This document shows, in pieces, positions 37,155 through 48,397 of a stretch of DNA of 64,000 nt. The notes beneath the pieces were generated by a model. It worked only from the letters and a program-made list of their open reading frames with translations, was not told the origin of the DNA and did no database searches. Each line of letters starts with the position of its first letter. Within the stretch, counting starts at the first letter, position 1. A program made the position numbers and the translations under genes. Source of the DNA: Alisma plantago-aquatica (lineage: Eukaryota > Streptophyta > Magnoliopsida > Alismatales > Alismataceae); contig OY856413.1 in assembly GCA_963693085.1 (NCBI GenBank), positions 743,872,556 through 743,936,555 on the forward strand, given 5' to 3'.

Positions 37155-39397
37155 TGTCGCGCCCCAACCTCACATAATACACAAACCACAGGATTAGGGC
37201 ACGACAGGTGGGATTAACACATAACCAACTTTTCATTTCTTTTAAAACAATTAAGATATTACTGCAAATGAAAAGTAAACAAACTGCGGAAGCATTTCTA
37301 TTAACTGATAAGAAATTAAACAAGTCTACAACATAAACATTGTTCAACATAAACTAAAACACAACAGTTAATTTACATCAATATACATATTCTCTCTCTC
37401 ACTCACACCTTGTCCCGTAGATCGAGGGAAATGGACTAAGAGACCTCTAACTAGTCTAACTACAAACCTTCTATCAACTAAGCGTTGGGATGAAAGGATC
37501 CTTCCGACTCCTGTTGCTGATGCTGACCTGAAAAATGTTTTGAGTAGAGGTATGAGCCTACTCGCTCAGTGAATAACATTTCACTTAGCTATCAATAAAC
37601 AACTCGTCAGGTTTATTAACTGAAATTAAACAGATATACAGTTCAAGCAGAGCAGTTCAATTGACATAGCAGATGTACAGATAATAATCACATTTCTATG
37701 CGTCATCAGGTATTTCAGGTAACTAAACAGTTATATAAATTTACTGTGATCCTAAATGATTTCTTATTCATTTTATTTTCATTTTATTATTATGCCCTAA
37801 ATATATGCAGTGTACTCTGCATATAAAGATCCATAGCAAATTCATGCTACGGCCCCACCGTACAAGACTTAGCGACACACCCGGGAATGCTAAGTCTGAC
37901 GCCAGCCCCGTTCTGCCACAGGACCACAGGCTCTCCGGCCTACAGGCTCTCCGGCCTCAATGCACTACTCCGAGTGCTCTCTCGACTCCTCCTACTAACC
38001 TGAGCACATAGGCGGAGGGTCACAGGGTTACCTTCGCGACTCCGCACGAATGGTGTTAGATAACCAAGTTTTCTGGTGAAACCGCAGTGCCATTGTGACA
38101 CAAGCACAATTGTTGTTAGACACTGCCCTTTTTCTCTTTCCTCGTTTGTCCGCGACACACGCACGGATGATGTTGCAACACGAGTTTCACCCCAAAGCTG
38201 CAGATACAACTTAGGGGTTCTACGGTGTTAGGGCATCTAAGTCTATACTTGATTAACAAATATCATAAATAACACATTATAACTGTAAACACAAAATTTC
38301 CTCTTTCTCATCGTTCTTATTACACAATTCCAGTCCAAATAATCTTATTAAACTATCACTGAAGCAATCAGACATTTAAAATGAGTTAAATAATGATTTC
38401 TAAATGAATTGCCACTCACCACTTGAAACTTGGCCGAACACTATGAAACTCGGCCGATCACTTCCCAGATCCTGAAACTCGGCCGACCAAACTCGGCCGA
38501 CAAACTCACCGCTTGAAAAACCTACAAAGGAAACTCGGCCGATTAGAACCAAACTCGGCCGACCAAATCCCTGTTCGCATATCTAATTCAGGAAACTCGG
38601 CCGATCCAAGACGAAACTCGGCCGATCCGGAAAACGTTGTACAAAAGCCCTAAATAAGAACTCGGCCGACCGATTTGGAAACTCGGCCGAACCGCGCACA
38701 GACAGAACAGAAAAACGACCTGCAAAAGTCGATTTCTCACGAATCGACGGGCAAACTTCGCGCAAACAACACCAAACGATCACAAACGATCCACACGACT
38801 AAACCGTACCTGAAAGGAGCAAGAAAACGAACAGGGGCTGCACCGTGCACCCCAATTTCTCAGCCGTTTTCTTCACAAACGCAGCTCCAGCTGCGAACTT
38901 GGTTCGATTCGACGGAGAAGATGATCTGCAGAGGAAAGGGACGATCTACCACAACTAACTGGAGCAGAACGACGCTCCAGAGCTTCCCTCCTCAGCTCCC
39001 TCTCTCTTTCCCTCTCTTTCTCTCTTTCTCTCACGCCAGGGACAGAACGTTTCCTGCGTTCTGCGTTTCTGTGAAATGAAACGAGAAAAGGGAGAAAGGG
39101 AGATAAGGAAGAAAAACTTAGGGGCCAAATCGCAAATTTCGAATTTTTCGCAAATTGCAATCGGGTCCCTAGAAGCCCAAAAACATGCAACTTTTGACTC
39201 GAAGGTCGGATTCGAACGATTTCTCTGGCAACGTTTCGAGTGTAAGATATTACATACTTTAGAAGCTAGAAAACACACTAAGCACATATCATGTCCAGTT
39301 AAACATTATTAACAAAAATAGGCTTATAACTTAACACATCAGCTAAACACATGCTGAACAACTTACTTACGGAATAAGCTCGACGCAGGTCGTAACA
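37155..39397 (-). repeat. Chromovirus 5' LTR
   Basis: 2243 bp, nearly identical to 30076-32313. Differences visible by eye include C for T near 37265, a two-base change near 37612, and a 5-bp insertion near 39303. It carries the same palindrome array. Confidence 0.95.
38426..38690 (-). repeat. TCGGCCGA palindrome array in 5' LTR
   Basis: Ten copies as in the other LTR. Here the first copy reads TTGGCCGA, while in the 3' LTR the same copy reads TCGGCCAA. The ancestor was evidently intact, and each LTR lost one CG independently. Confidence 0.9.
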
Positions 39398-39402
39398 CTT
39401 TC
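39398..39402. repeat. Target site duplication of the chromovirus, right (CTTTC)
   Basis: Matches 30071-30075 exactly; see there. Confidence 0.95.
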
Positions 39403-39599
39403 CCTACTCTTACTGGGATATCTTCAATAATTCCCAAAGGTGTAGTGATGGTAGAATCAGCCAATTGAATTGTCATTGTTGTGGGTAGCAAATCGGTAAA
39501 GCCCAATCTTTTACACATGGAAAAGGGCATAATGGATATGATGGCCCCCAAATCAGCTAATCCTTTCTTGCAAGAGGTATTTCAGATAGAACATTGGAT
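39403..39599 (-). pseudogene. Athila protease N-terminal part
   Basis: The minus strand has GAIISIMPFSMCKRLG, LQLADSTITTPLGIIEDI and VRVGK, typical of Athila retropepsins, which carry G-A-S-I/N-x-MP near the active site. The chromovirus interrupts it directly after VRVGK. Stops precede it, so it was already dead or died later. Confidence 0.75.
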
Positions 39600-41841
39600 G
39601 CCAAAGGAGCTAGGGTCCTTCTGCTTCTTCGACATTTTATTAAGAATGATGTCAGAAGTAGTCTGAGTTAATTTGACAGTCTCATGTTCTTCAGTCATAT
39701 ATTTCTTTGATAGTAAAGTCTTCAGGTATTTGGACCAAGCTGGGATTTTAGAAAAAGCATCGAGGAATGGAATATAGACATATAGCTTCTTCATAGCTTC
39801 CTTGAATTTTTGGAATCTAGAATCTAGTTTGGTCTCCCTCAATCTGCTTGGATAGAGTATCCTAGGCTTGTATGGTGGAACTTTTGGTTCCTTGGCAACT
39901 TGTTCTTTTTCTTTCTCCTTTTCAACCTCTTAATTTGTGCTTTCAGTTGGGATGATTTCAACTGTATCTTTGTCTTTTTGAATGACTTTGGTAGTTTCAG
40001 TAAGAACACGACCAGATCTTGTGGTAACTGCATTCATTTGTTCTGGTCTGTGTTTATCATGTCTCGGGTTTATTTCTGGATGACCAGCAAAAGTACCCAC
40101 TGGGGGTTTATACTGAGCTGCAATTTGTGCCAATTGGGTTTCTACAACTTTTTGTTGAGCTTTCTGGTTGTCAAGCATGGTCTGTTGAGATTGTAGCATT
40201 TGCCTTATTAGAGACAATTCATCTGTTGGCGGAGGTGGAGTATTCTTTTGTTGATATTATGTAATTTGTTGTTGTTCTTGAGGTTGTTGCTGTTGAGGAG
40301 CTGTCAACTGTAGTTGTTGAATCTGAGGTTGTTGCAATTGAGGGTGTAACAGGGGGTGAGTGTATTGATAGTATGAAGAGGAATTTCTTAGGTGGACAAA
40401 TCTTTGAAACCCACCTCTATAGTTTCCTTGGTTTCAGTTAAAATTACTCTGGAAATGATCTATCAGAGGACCCACTTTGTGTTTGGTGTTGTGGGTTGGC
40501 AGTCCTTGCGAGATTTCGATACTAAAACCCAGGGTGGTTTCTCAGTTGATCTGGGTTATAGTGAACTTCACCCGGTATGGTATTGGTGGAATTAACTTGC
40601 TCTAGCAGCTGATCCTTGGGTTGTTCAATGATTGGTTGATATTGTGGCTGAGGCGTCTGCATATTCATCATCACATCGTATAATAGGCCACATGATAATA
40701 TGGGGTGATCTGATGAATGACAAGCTCTAGAAGTCTCTGTAGCTGCTTTGACTTGTTGAACTTGTGAGTTCTTCTTTCTGTCATATTCCCCAAATGATGT
40801 TTCAAGGGCTTGCTATTTATGAACTATGGTTTTCAAAGCTTCAACAATGGCTTTCATTTCTATAGATTCTTCAACCTTAAAGACTTTTAGGACTCCTTCT
40901 GTGGATGACCTTCCCCAATTAGATTGGTTCTCAGCTCCAAGCATAACGATCTTCTAGGCGTCTGCATAATTCTATCTCATGAAATTTCCTCCAGATGAGG
41001 AATCCAAAAACTTCTTTATTTCATCACTTACCCCTCTATAGAATGTTTCTATGAGTTGGTTTTGTGAGATCTCGTGATGTGGGCATTTTCTCAGAAGTTC
41101 CTTAAATCATTCCCATGATTCTGCTAGTGAGTCTCCAGGAAGTTGGGAAAATTGGTTTATCTGTCCTCTAATCTGGTAAGTCAATGAGGGGGAAAGAACT
41201 TTACCAAAAACTTTTCTTCCAAAGGAACCCAGGTGGTGATTGGATCTCCATCTAAAGAATTATACCAACTCGGTGCCCTTCCAGATAAAGTGAAGTTGAA
41301 AAGTCGAAGCATAATTGCATCAGATATAGCTCCGACTTGTGGTACTAATCGACAGAGTGCCTTAAATCGCTTCAGATGATCCATGCAATCATCTCCAATG
41401 TTTCCAGTGAAAGAGATCCCTTGCATGATTTGGATCCATTGTGTTCGAATTTCAAAGTTGGGAGTGTTAATGAGTGGTGGCTGGACTGGGTGATTGTCCT
41501 CAGAATTTTTAGGAACAACGTAATCTCAAAGTAGCTTGTTCCTGATCAATAACTGAGTAGCTGCTGTGGCTGCCTCATTTTCAGCTTGGATGCAAGCTTT
41601 CTCTTCAGCTCGAACTTCAACTTGTATTTGAGCACGTGTATAAGTGATGAGTTGTGCTCTCTGAGCCTGCTATAGTTGCGTTAACTCTTTCTAGCACCAA
41701 AGCATCCTAGCGTTGTTTTTCAGCCATCTGTCTGGCTCGCTGGCGGTTGAGTCTGATGCATCAGTGGAAGCTTCGTTCTACCTCAGATTCGTACTCTAGT
41801 TCAGGGGAGAATTCAATGTTATGTGAAGGTTGCATACACAT
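39600..41841 (-). pseudogene. Athila gag
   Basis: From an ATG at 41839-41841 the frame meets a stop after about 27 codons. The gag core lies at 41181-41460 with DHLKRFKALC, MLRLFNFTLSGRAPSWYNSL and FLVKFFPPH, the standard Athila retrotrans_gag pattern. The region 40200-40400 is Gln-rich. The gag-protease boundary is at 39582-39842 with FSKIPAWSKYLKTLLSKK and DPSSFGIQCSI. Many stops and frameshifts are present. Gag would form the particle. Confidence 0.8.
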
Positions 41842-41984
41842 TTTCTACCTGAGTAGAAGAAAAATCACACTTTAGATGATGTGGAGAAATGATGAAATCA
41901 AAAAGATATATGAAGTAATTATCAAGGTAAAGTGTAAAATCCTAATCAACTAGAAAGTTGATAAATGGAATTAAAACGTTCTGT

Positions 41985-42003
41985 AACCCCGGAAACGATG
42001 CCA
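41985..42003 (-). promoter_or_regulatory. Athila primer binding site, degenerate tRNA-Asp type
   Basis: The minus strand reads TGGCATCGTTTCCGGGGTT five bases from the LTR. The usual Athila site complementary to tRNA-Asp is TGGCGCCGTTGCCGGGGA, so about four positions have changed. Its location is exactly as expected. Confidence 0.75.
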
Positions 42004-42008
42004 ATTTT

Positions 42009-43842
42009 TGATGGATCCTCCACTCGCGTGGAGTTACGTGCACCACTAAAAATCCTAGAGATAGTAAGTCTCTAAGTTTAACCTTGCGTGTGCTATAATA
42101 AGATCTCCACCCACATACGCTAAGCTACACGCAAGTCTTATCGTAGTACAGTTGAGGGTTGAATCCACGAGACAACAATCTTGTTATGATTTTAACAAGA
42201 TGGAAAATGTTATAATTCTATTTATATACTTAAGAGTTGATATTTAGATCAAAGAGTTGGGTTGATGATTAAACTAAAGTACAAAAGCAAATTAAATGGC
42301 AGGAAAGTAAAGTTAAGGTTGTAAACAATATTTAGAAACCACTAGGATGTGATCAAGTTTCACCACTGCTACACATGGATCATAACATGCAACATAATAA
42401 CATGGCTTGCAAAAAGGGGTATAATTAGTTAGTATCTTTGTAGACTTAGCTTTCTTTCGAATAGTTAACTACGAGAAACGTGGAAGTATTGTAATGCCAG
42501 CCATCCCTAAATGAATGGTCACTTACTTTACATCACTTCCATCGCAATGTGTGTTGCTCGACCTGTCAAAGTTGTACTTCCATACGTCAACTGATTCCAT
42601 TTCATAGTATGTAAGTACAACGCTGGAGGTGAGTTTACTCCACTCTTTGAAAAACATTCCTAGATACCAAAACATATATATGATGACTACATACATCAAG
42701 AACCAACATACACTCGATAATCAAATATAAAAGCACAAACATAGACAATTCACACTAGTAGATAATAGATAACACAGGTTGGTGATCAAGCAACTAGTAT
42801 TCATAAAACAATTGATGTTGAACTGAATAGATAGTGTTTCTCTATTGCAAACTCATGAATTACAATGCATGAAATGAAGACATGGGTAGTGGGGCTACTC
42901 CCCGCACCCTAGTGTATGGAACTACTCACTCATGATAAGGACAAAGAAGTAGACAGGAAGAGAGAAAGAAAACATCATCTCCACGTAGGAAGGAGGAAGG
43001 TTGACCCCTTGGAATAGAGAACAACTATGTTCACTCTGCGTAGTTGCCTTAGTAATGAATCCTTCACTTCCCACCTTCTTTGTCCAAGAGAGAGAAAGTA
43101 GCTTGAGGATGGAGTGTGGACCTTTGACTGGCAGCCCTGGGGCAATGGATGAAGGTTGAAATAGCTCTGGAACAATTGGTACAACCTTTGGGCATCTAAG
43201 AGTCTGATCCCAAGTGAGGACTCCTTTGGCCCTATTTATAGGCTTCCAAGGGATCTTGAACGGTCTTGGGACCATTTGGATCTTGAAAAGTCTTGGGACC
43301 GTTTGGATTTTTAATGGTTTGGAGACCGTTTGGATCCTCCTGGTCTTGAGGCCGTTTGGCTTTAATTCGGTCTTGGGACCATTTGGCTTCATACGGTCTT
43401 GGGACCGTATGGCTTGGTCTTGAGACCGTTTGGCTTTAATTCGGTCTTGGGACCATTTGGCTTCATACGGTCTTGGGACCGTATGGCTTCATACTGTCTT
43501 GGGACCGTCTGTCCTTCATACGGTCTTGGGACTGTTTGGCTTTATACGGTCTTGGGACCGTTTGACCTTTATACAGTCTTGGGACCATTTGGCCTTCATA
43601 CGGTCTTGGGACCGTTTGGCTTTATTCAGTCTTGGGACCATTTGGCTTTATACAGTCTTGGGACCGTTTGGCTTCTTTGCAATTTTTTTGGGTTTTCTGT
43701 AAGAAGAAAAAGGAGAAATGTTAGTCTATTGGTATATTAACAATAAAGTGGAAAGTTAAGTATTATATCTAATTTATCTAAGAAATAATATGGGAAATTA
43801 AGAAAAATTTGTAAGATAACATCACAAAATGGGAGGTTATCA
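42009..43842 (-). repeat. Athila 5' LTR (1834 bp)
   Basis: Edges TGATGGA and GGTTATCA on the plus strand. It contains about 610 bp (42494-43106) missing in the other LTR and sixteen hairpin units at 43261-43670, three of which form a local duplication of about 70 bp (43348-43490) not seen in the other LTR. It is more diverged from its partner than the chromovirus LTRs are from each other. Confidence 0.85.
43261..43670 (-). repeat. Hairpin repeat array in Athila 5' LTR
   Basis: Sixteen units with CGGTCTTGGGACCG or near variants. In element orientation it lies about 170-580 bp after the LTR start, i.e. in U3 where enhancers sit. Confidence 0.85.
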
Positions 43843-46800
43843 TAACCCTATTTGATTTGGCTTAATTATGTGATTCAAACCTTTCTATAATCCCTTTGGA
43901 TGGTTTTGGACCTTGTGCAGAGCTTAAGTTTCCAGTTTGAACTTGTCTGGATGTTGTTTGTGCTTTATGTGCTAGTTTTGGTGAAAATTGAAATTTACCC
44001 AAAGTAGGGGGTTGATATGCAATTTGTCACCTATAGAGTGTTCCTCCTCTCTCTCGGCTTCATGAGAGAGTATGTTTCTTTGGGGTGCCTTGGTTCATCC
44101 TTGGATGAGTGATGACATCACTAGGGGTAATTAGGGTTTCTAGGGTTTTGATGTACCTTAACCTTGTTGAGGGTGGTGACCCCCTTCTTGACCTTGACGG
44201 AGTGTTTGGGGAGTGTCACGACTGAGACACCTCCCTTGCTTGGTTTTGTCTCATCCAAGATGGTTGTGGGTTGTCTTGGGTCGAGACAGTTGTCATCTAG
44301 TGAAGTGTCTCGATCTAAGTGCATTGGTGTTTCTTTTGTCTCGACCATGGTGTTCTTTGGTGCTTTGTCTCAACCATGTGATGATCGCAACCACGAAAAT
44401 GTGTGTTGGGTGACCCAAGTAGGTCGATACCCAACCTAGAGTGTATCACCCTCTTTTGCATGTATGGCTAAGGCGGTTTCATGTGGTTGCATGTTGGTTT
44501 CTTGAGTAGACAAGTGTCTCCTTGGTGTTTTAGGGTGTTGACACCTCATGTCCACCCTACCTCCCTCCTCCCTCAGTATATAAACCCTTTCTTCTTCTTA
44601 TAAGTGAATCCTTCAGCTCTCTTTCTTCCTCACCCTCTCTTGTTCATCCTTGGATCCTTAAGGAGCAAGAAGGACTGATCTTAGAAGCTCTTGGTGGCCG
44701 AACTTCCCTTGCATGTGGTTCTTGTGGTGACCTTTGGTCATCTTCAAACTTGTAAGTGTTTTCTCTTCTATGATGGAATTTCTTTGAATCCCCTACCCCA
44801 TCTTCTTCTCTTTTCTCGGCCCTAGACCATTTATTATCCATGGTGGCCATTCTTGAGAAGTGAACCCCTCATCACAAGGGTCATAGGCCATGTTTTGACA
44901 AGGTAGACCCGAGTGAGAGGAAGTTTCTTCTCCCTTCTCTTCCCTTCTTTCTTTGGGTTCAACCTAGGGTCCTCTCATGCCATTTTCTTGAGAAAAATTT
45001 GACCATGGTGTCTTCTCCTTTTTGAGGTGATTTTGTGGCCGAAAGAGGAGCCTTTGGTGGAGCTTCTTCAACTTTTGGATCGTGTGTTTGGAGCCCTTGA
45101 TCTTGGAGCTTGGACCCTTGATGATTGAGCTTCTTCAGACATGTTTTATAATTTTCTACCCTCCTCTTTTATTAGTACTATTAGTCGGATTTGTATGTTG
45201 TTGTTTCTCTCTCTAGAAAGTACCCTTAATGTGATATAAGATTATATCATAACCTAGAGCTTGAATAATAGGAGTTATCATTCTTTATATGTTTAAAATC
45301 TGAAATCCCAATATAAGGAACCTAATTTTGGAGAGAGACATGTTATGGTGGTTTATCTCTTAGGTCATGATCTTGGTTTTGTTCCCATGCATGATGGATG
45401 AGTGTCTTGATGTCCTATGAGGTTTAGTGATTGGTTTGATGATGTGAAACGTGGTTTATTTTTCTTTTTTAAGGATCTTTTGTGAGGATTTCATGCCACA
45501 TGTTTTAGGATTTTCAATTAATGTTTTGATATGAGGTTCCCCCTTGGTGATGATGAGTTTCTTGTGGTGTAACCTTACATTTTAGTATCCATATATGTTG
45601 TTAACGAGTTAGATGATGTTATCATGATTTTAGGGTTCAAGACTTTGAAGTAGTCTCATGAAGATTACTCTTTTTCTTAAACCCTAAATTCATGTGTTTG
45701 ATTTGTTATGTGTTGATTAAGGTGATCTTGATACATACAACCTAAGCTTTGGTTTTGTCACCATGACTTAAGATTGGTCCTTATGATTACCTTGGGTTTT
45801 TGGATGGTTTCCTCATATTTTAAGGCTCAGTTTTCTCTTCTCTAATGGTGTTTCTAGACGATCACCTTGGTGCTCATTTTAGGGTTTGATGGCCTTGGAT
45901 CCATGAATTTTGAGCTTGGTGACGCTTGGTGTTTTGCTTTGACCTTTTATCCAGTGAGACATAGGTGTTCTTGGTGTTTTGTGTCGAGACATACACTCAT
46001 GTGTAGTTTTGGGATTGAGACATCCATACTTTGTGTTCAATTTGAGTCATGACACATTGATAAGCTACAACCATAACTCTTATCCGCAGTGCTTGGTTGA
46101 AACTCCTAACTCTGATTTGATTACAATGCCTTGTCTTGGTTTGGTGGTGACGCTCCATTGTGAAGTGGTCACAACACATCGTTCTTGTTTCAACTGTAAT
46201 TTTGTGTTTTGGAGATGGTCGTGACACTACTTTAGGGTCTGGGTCGTGACGTTGATGGGTGGTTGTTAGTCGAAACACCTTCTGATCGTGATGTTTTGGT
46301 GGAACCCTAACCATAGGGTCACAACCATGACATGACCTAGAGGGTGGAGGTTGTGACATGTGATGTATGGTCGAGACAAATGAGGGTCACGATCATGACA
46401 TGGACCAAGATGGGTGGTCGAGACCTATGTGGTTATGTGGTTAACATAGGGTGATGGTAGGTGAATGAGAAATACATGTGAACACTTAATGATAATCATA
46501 TATGAATAACACATAACCACGTATAATGCTGTCTAGAATGTCATATAATCTACTCTAGTGATGTATCCTAATCTTTATACACTCTGAGAGGGTGGAGGGT
46601 GATGAGTTTAGGGTTGATTGTTGAACATAGCTTTGCAAACCCTAATATGCTAAAAGGAATCTCTAACCCTAATAATGAACAAGGACTTGCTTATTTCTCT
46701 ATCATGGAAGGATTGTGATGTTATGTGGTTATCTCTCTCTTGCTTATCTAACCAAGAAGGTGTTATGAGATTGATAATCATAGATAGTGTATGCTATGGT

Positions 46801-48392
46801 GATTATGATATGACACAGATTGAATATGCCCTTGTGAGGCACGTTGAGGCACTTGTGATACAGGAATAATATGAATGGGTCATATGACATTGCAATAACT
46901 TGTTGCATAATATGAGATGGCTTTTCCCAATGATGAATTGAGGGATTGGAATTCCCTGATATGTGGCCTTGTTGATTATGTGATGAATGAAATTAATACA
47001 TGTATCATGTGATGATAGTGTGGCAAGCTCACACCCTATACGTTTATATCTTATGGAAGTATACCATGTCCTTATCTTTGTAGAGTTTGTTTTTATCTTA
47101 TACGTTGTAACTTGATTGATGATAAAAGACACTTAATTGACTTAACTAATCAAGTGGAACCTAATCATGTAGTTTTGCCCTATGCCATATATCCATCTCA
47201 GTGTCATCACTTGCTGGATGGTGAAATGGGCTTTCCCTTAGAGGAAGCCTGGATTCATATACTATTGCATATATGTATTCACATGATTGGTTGTGGGCCA
47301 TACCCTTGTAGGTGGCTGGCTGTAGGCTGTAGCTTAGTGATATGTTGCTTATGAGGTTTCAAAGGATTATTTGTGGTCCATACCTCAGTAGGAGTGTAGT
47401 TGCAGGCTGTAGCTTAGTTTTACTAGCACTGTGACCTGTACCAAGGTGGGCTAGGACTTTCATTGTTGACTATATGTCACAGGTTGTAGTTGACTAGTAT
47501 GTCTCTACTATGTACTTGTGTACTGACCATGAGGTTTGGTGAGGTGGTGGATTCTGATTCTTCCATGGACCTTGTATGGCACCGATTTTGACTTAGCAGT
47601 GGTCAGTTGGATTTGGGTGGTACGACTCAAATCTTTAGGGCATAATAAAATACGTAATCAACAATGTAGTATACTTGCTTAGGTCACAATACGAGAATAT
47701 TGGTTGAAGCCTCGCCTTACTTTTGTAATGATTAGTTGGAAGAAGATATACATGTTCTTCATATTCCTTTTTAGAATATTAATTGCTCTGCTCATATCAT
47801 TTAGCTCAGTCTGCCTATCTGTTAATAGTATAATCTCCTATTTTAGTAATATGAGCTTTTAATAGATGTTGGTGGAGAGTTATAACTCTCATTGGGATGT
47901 TTGGTCTCACCCCATGGGTTCCATAATCTTTTAGGTGGATGTTCATGCTGGGATAGAGATCGTGTTGCTGAGACAGATATCCAGAAGGAGTGTAGCTGTT
48001 GGATCATGGATATACAACTAGTGTCTAGTATTAGAGTCCTATGTGTCGTTCCTATACACTCAGGTCCTTGGGAGTGTTTTATATGTGTTGTACATCACTT
48101 TGAGGTTTTGAATCTATATGTTGACGATACATATAGGTGATTTGTGTATGTGAACAAGTTGTCATATGTAACAGGTTGTGGCTAGTTGGCCAGTGAACTA
48201 TGTAATTAACATATTTTGATATGAATGAAATACAAGTGGCTCCAGATTATGGCTTCAGACATGATGAGTTCAATTTGATGCATGGTTAAGAAATAAGTTT
48301 TAATTTACCCTATTTTGTGGTAATGTGGTTAGTAGTGTTAATTCCGCACTCAGTTTTGAGTAATCTTGATTTGTGTGGTAAAGGATGTCACA
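43843..48392 (+). repeat. Main part of the 4.6 kb solo LTR
   Basis: Non-coding. Around 44200-44420 and 45930-46440 words such as GTCTCGAC, GTCGAGAC and GTCGTGAC recur many times on both strands. The open frames at 44121-44439 and 45979-46359 cover these repeats on opposite strands and are not credible genes. The rest has no recognisable content. Confidence 0.55.
44577..44584 (+). promoter_or_regulatory. TATA box of the solo LTR
   Basis: TATATAAA follows a C-rich stretch and precedes a pyrimidine-rich leader, a typical plant core promoter arrangement. It lies about 770 bp from the LTR start after removal of the Athila. Confidence 0.6.
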
Positions 48393-48397
48393 AAGAG

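Larger units (their letters stand above)
30076..39397 (-). mobile_element. Young chromovirus (Tekay-like Ty3/Gypsy) inserted in Athila protease
   Basis: 9322 bp, complete: LTRs of 2238 bp (30076-32313) and 2243 bp (37155-39397), tRNA-Met primer site, one gag-pol frame, polypurine tract, and a perfect CTTTC target duplication. By eye the LTRs differ at about 14 positions plus one 5-bp indel, roughly 0.6 percent. At a commonly used plant LTR rate (1.3e-8 per site per year) this is on the order of a few hundred thousand years. The C-terminal chromodomain and overall sequence style place it among the chromoviruses; Tekay is the most likely clade. Confidence 0.93.
18324..43842 (-). mobile_element. 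Athila-type Ty3/Gypsy retrotransposon, degenerate, interrupted by a chromovirus
   Basis: LTRs at 18324-19475 (3') and 42009-43842 (5') with a perfect 5-bp target duplication TAACC (18319-18323, 43843-43847). A polypurine tract, a tRNA-Asp-like primer site and Athila-type gag, protease, reverse transcriptase, RNase H and integrase fragments follow in the expected order on the minus strand. After pol come an env-like region and two Ulp1-like domains. Without the 9.3 kb chromovirus and its target duplication the element is about 16.2 kb. Stops occur in every coding domain, so it cannot make its own proteins. Confidence 0.85.
18291..48392 (+). mobile_element. Solo LTR of 4583 bp, split by the Athila insertion
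   Basis: Starts TGTAAGGCCCCTGACC and ends GGATGTCACA, i.e. TGT...ACA termini, flanked by a perfect 5-bp repeat AAGAG (18286-18290 and 48393-48397). Removing the 25.5 kb Athila leaves 33 bp plus 4550 bp. Within it I see no primer site, no polypurine tract and no second LTR copy, so a solo LTR left by unequal recombination is the simplest reading. A TATA box at 44577 gives plus orientation. The matching full element is not in this window. Confidence 0.65.
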
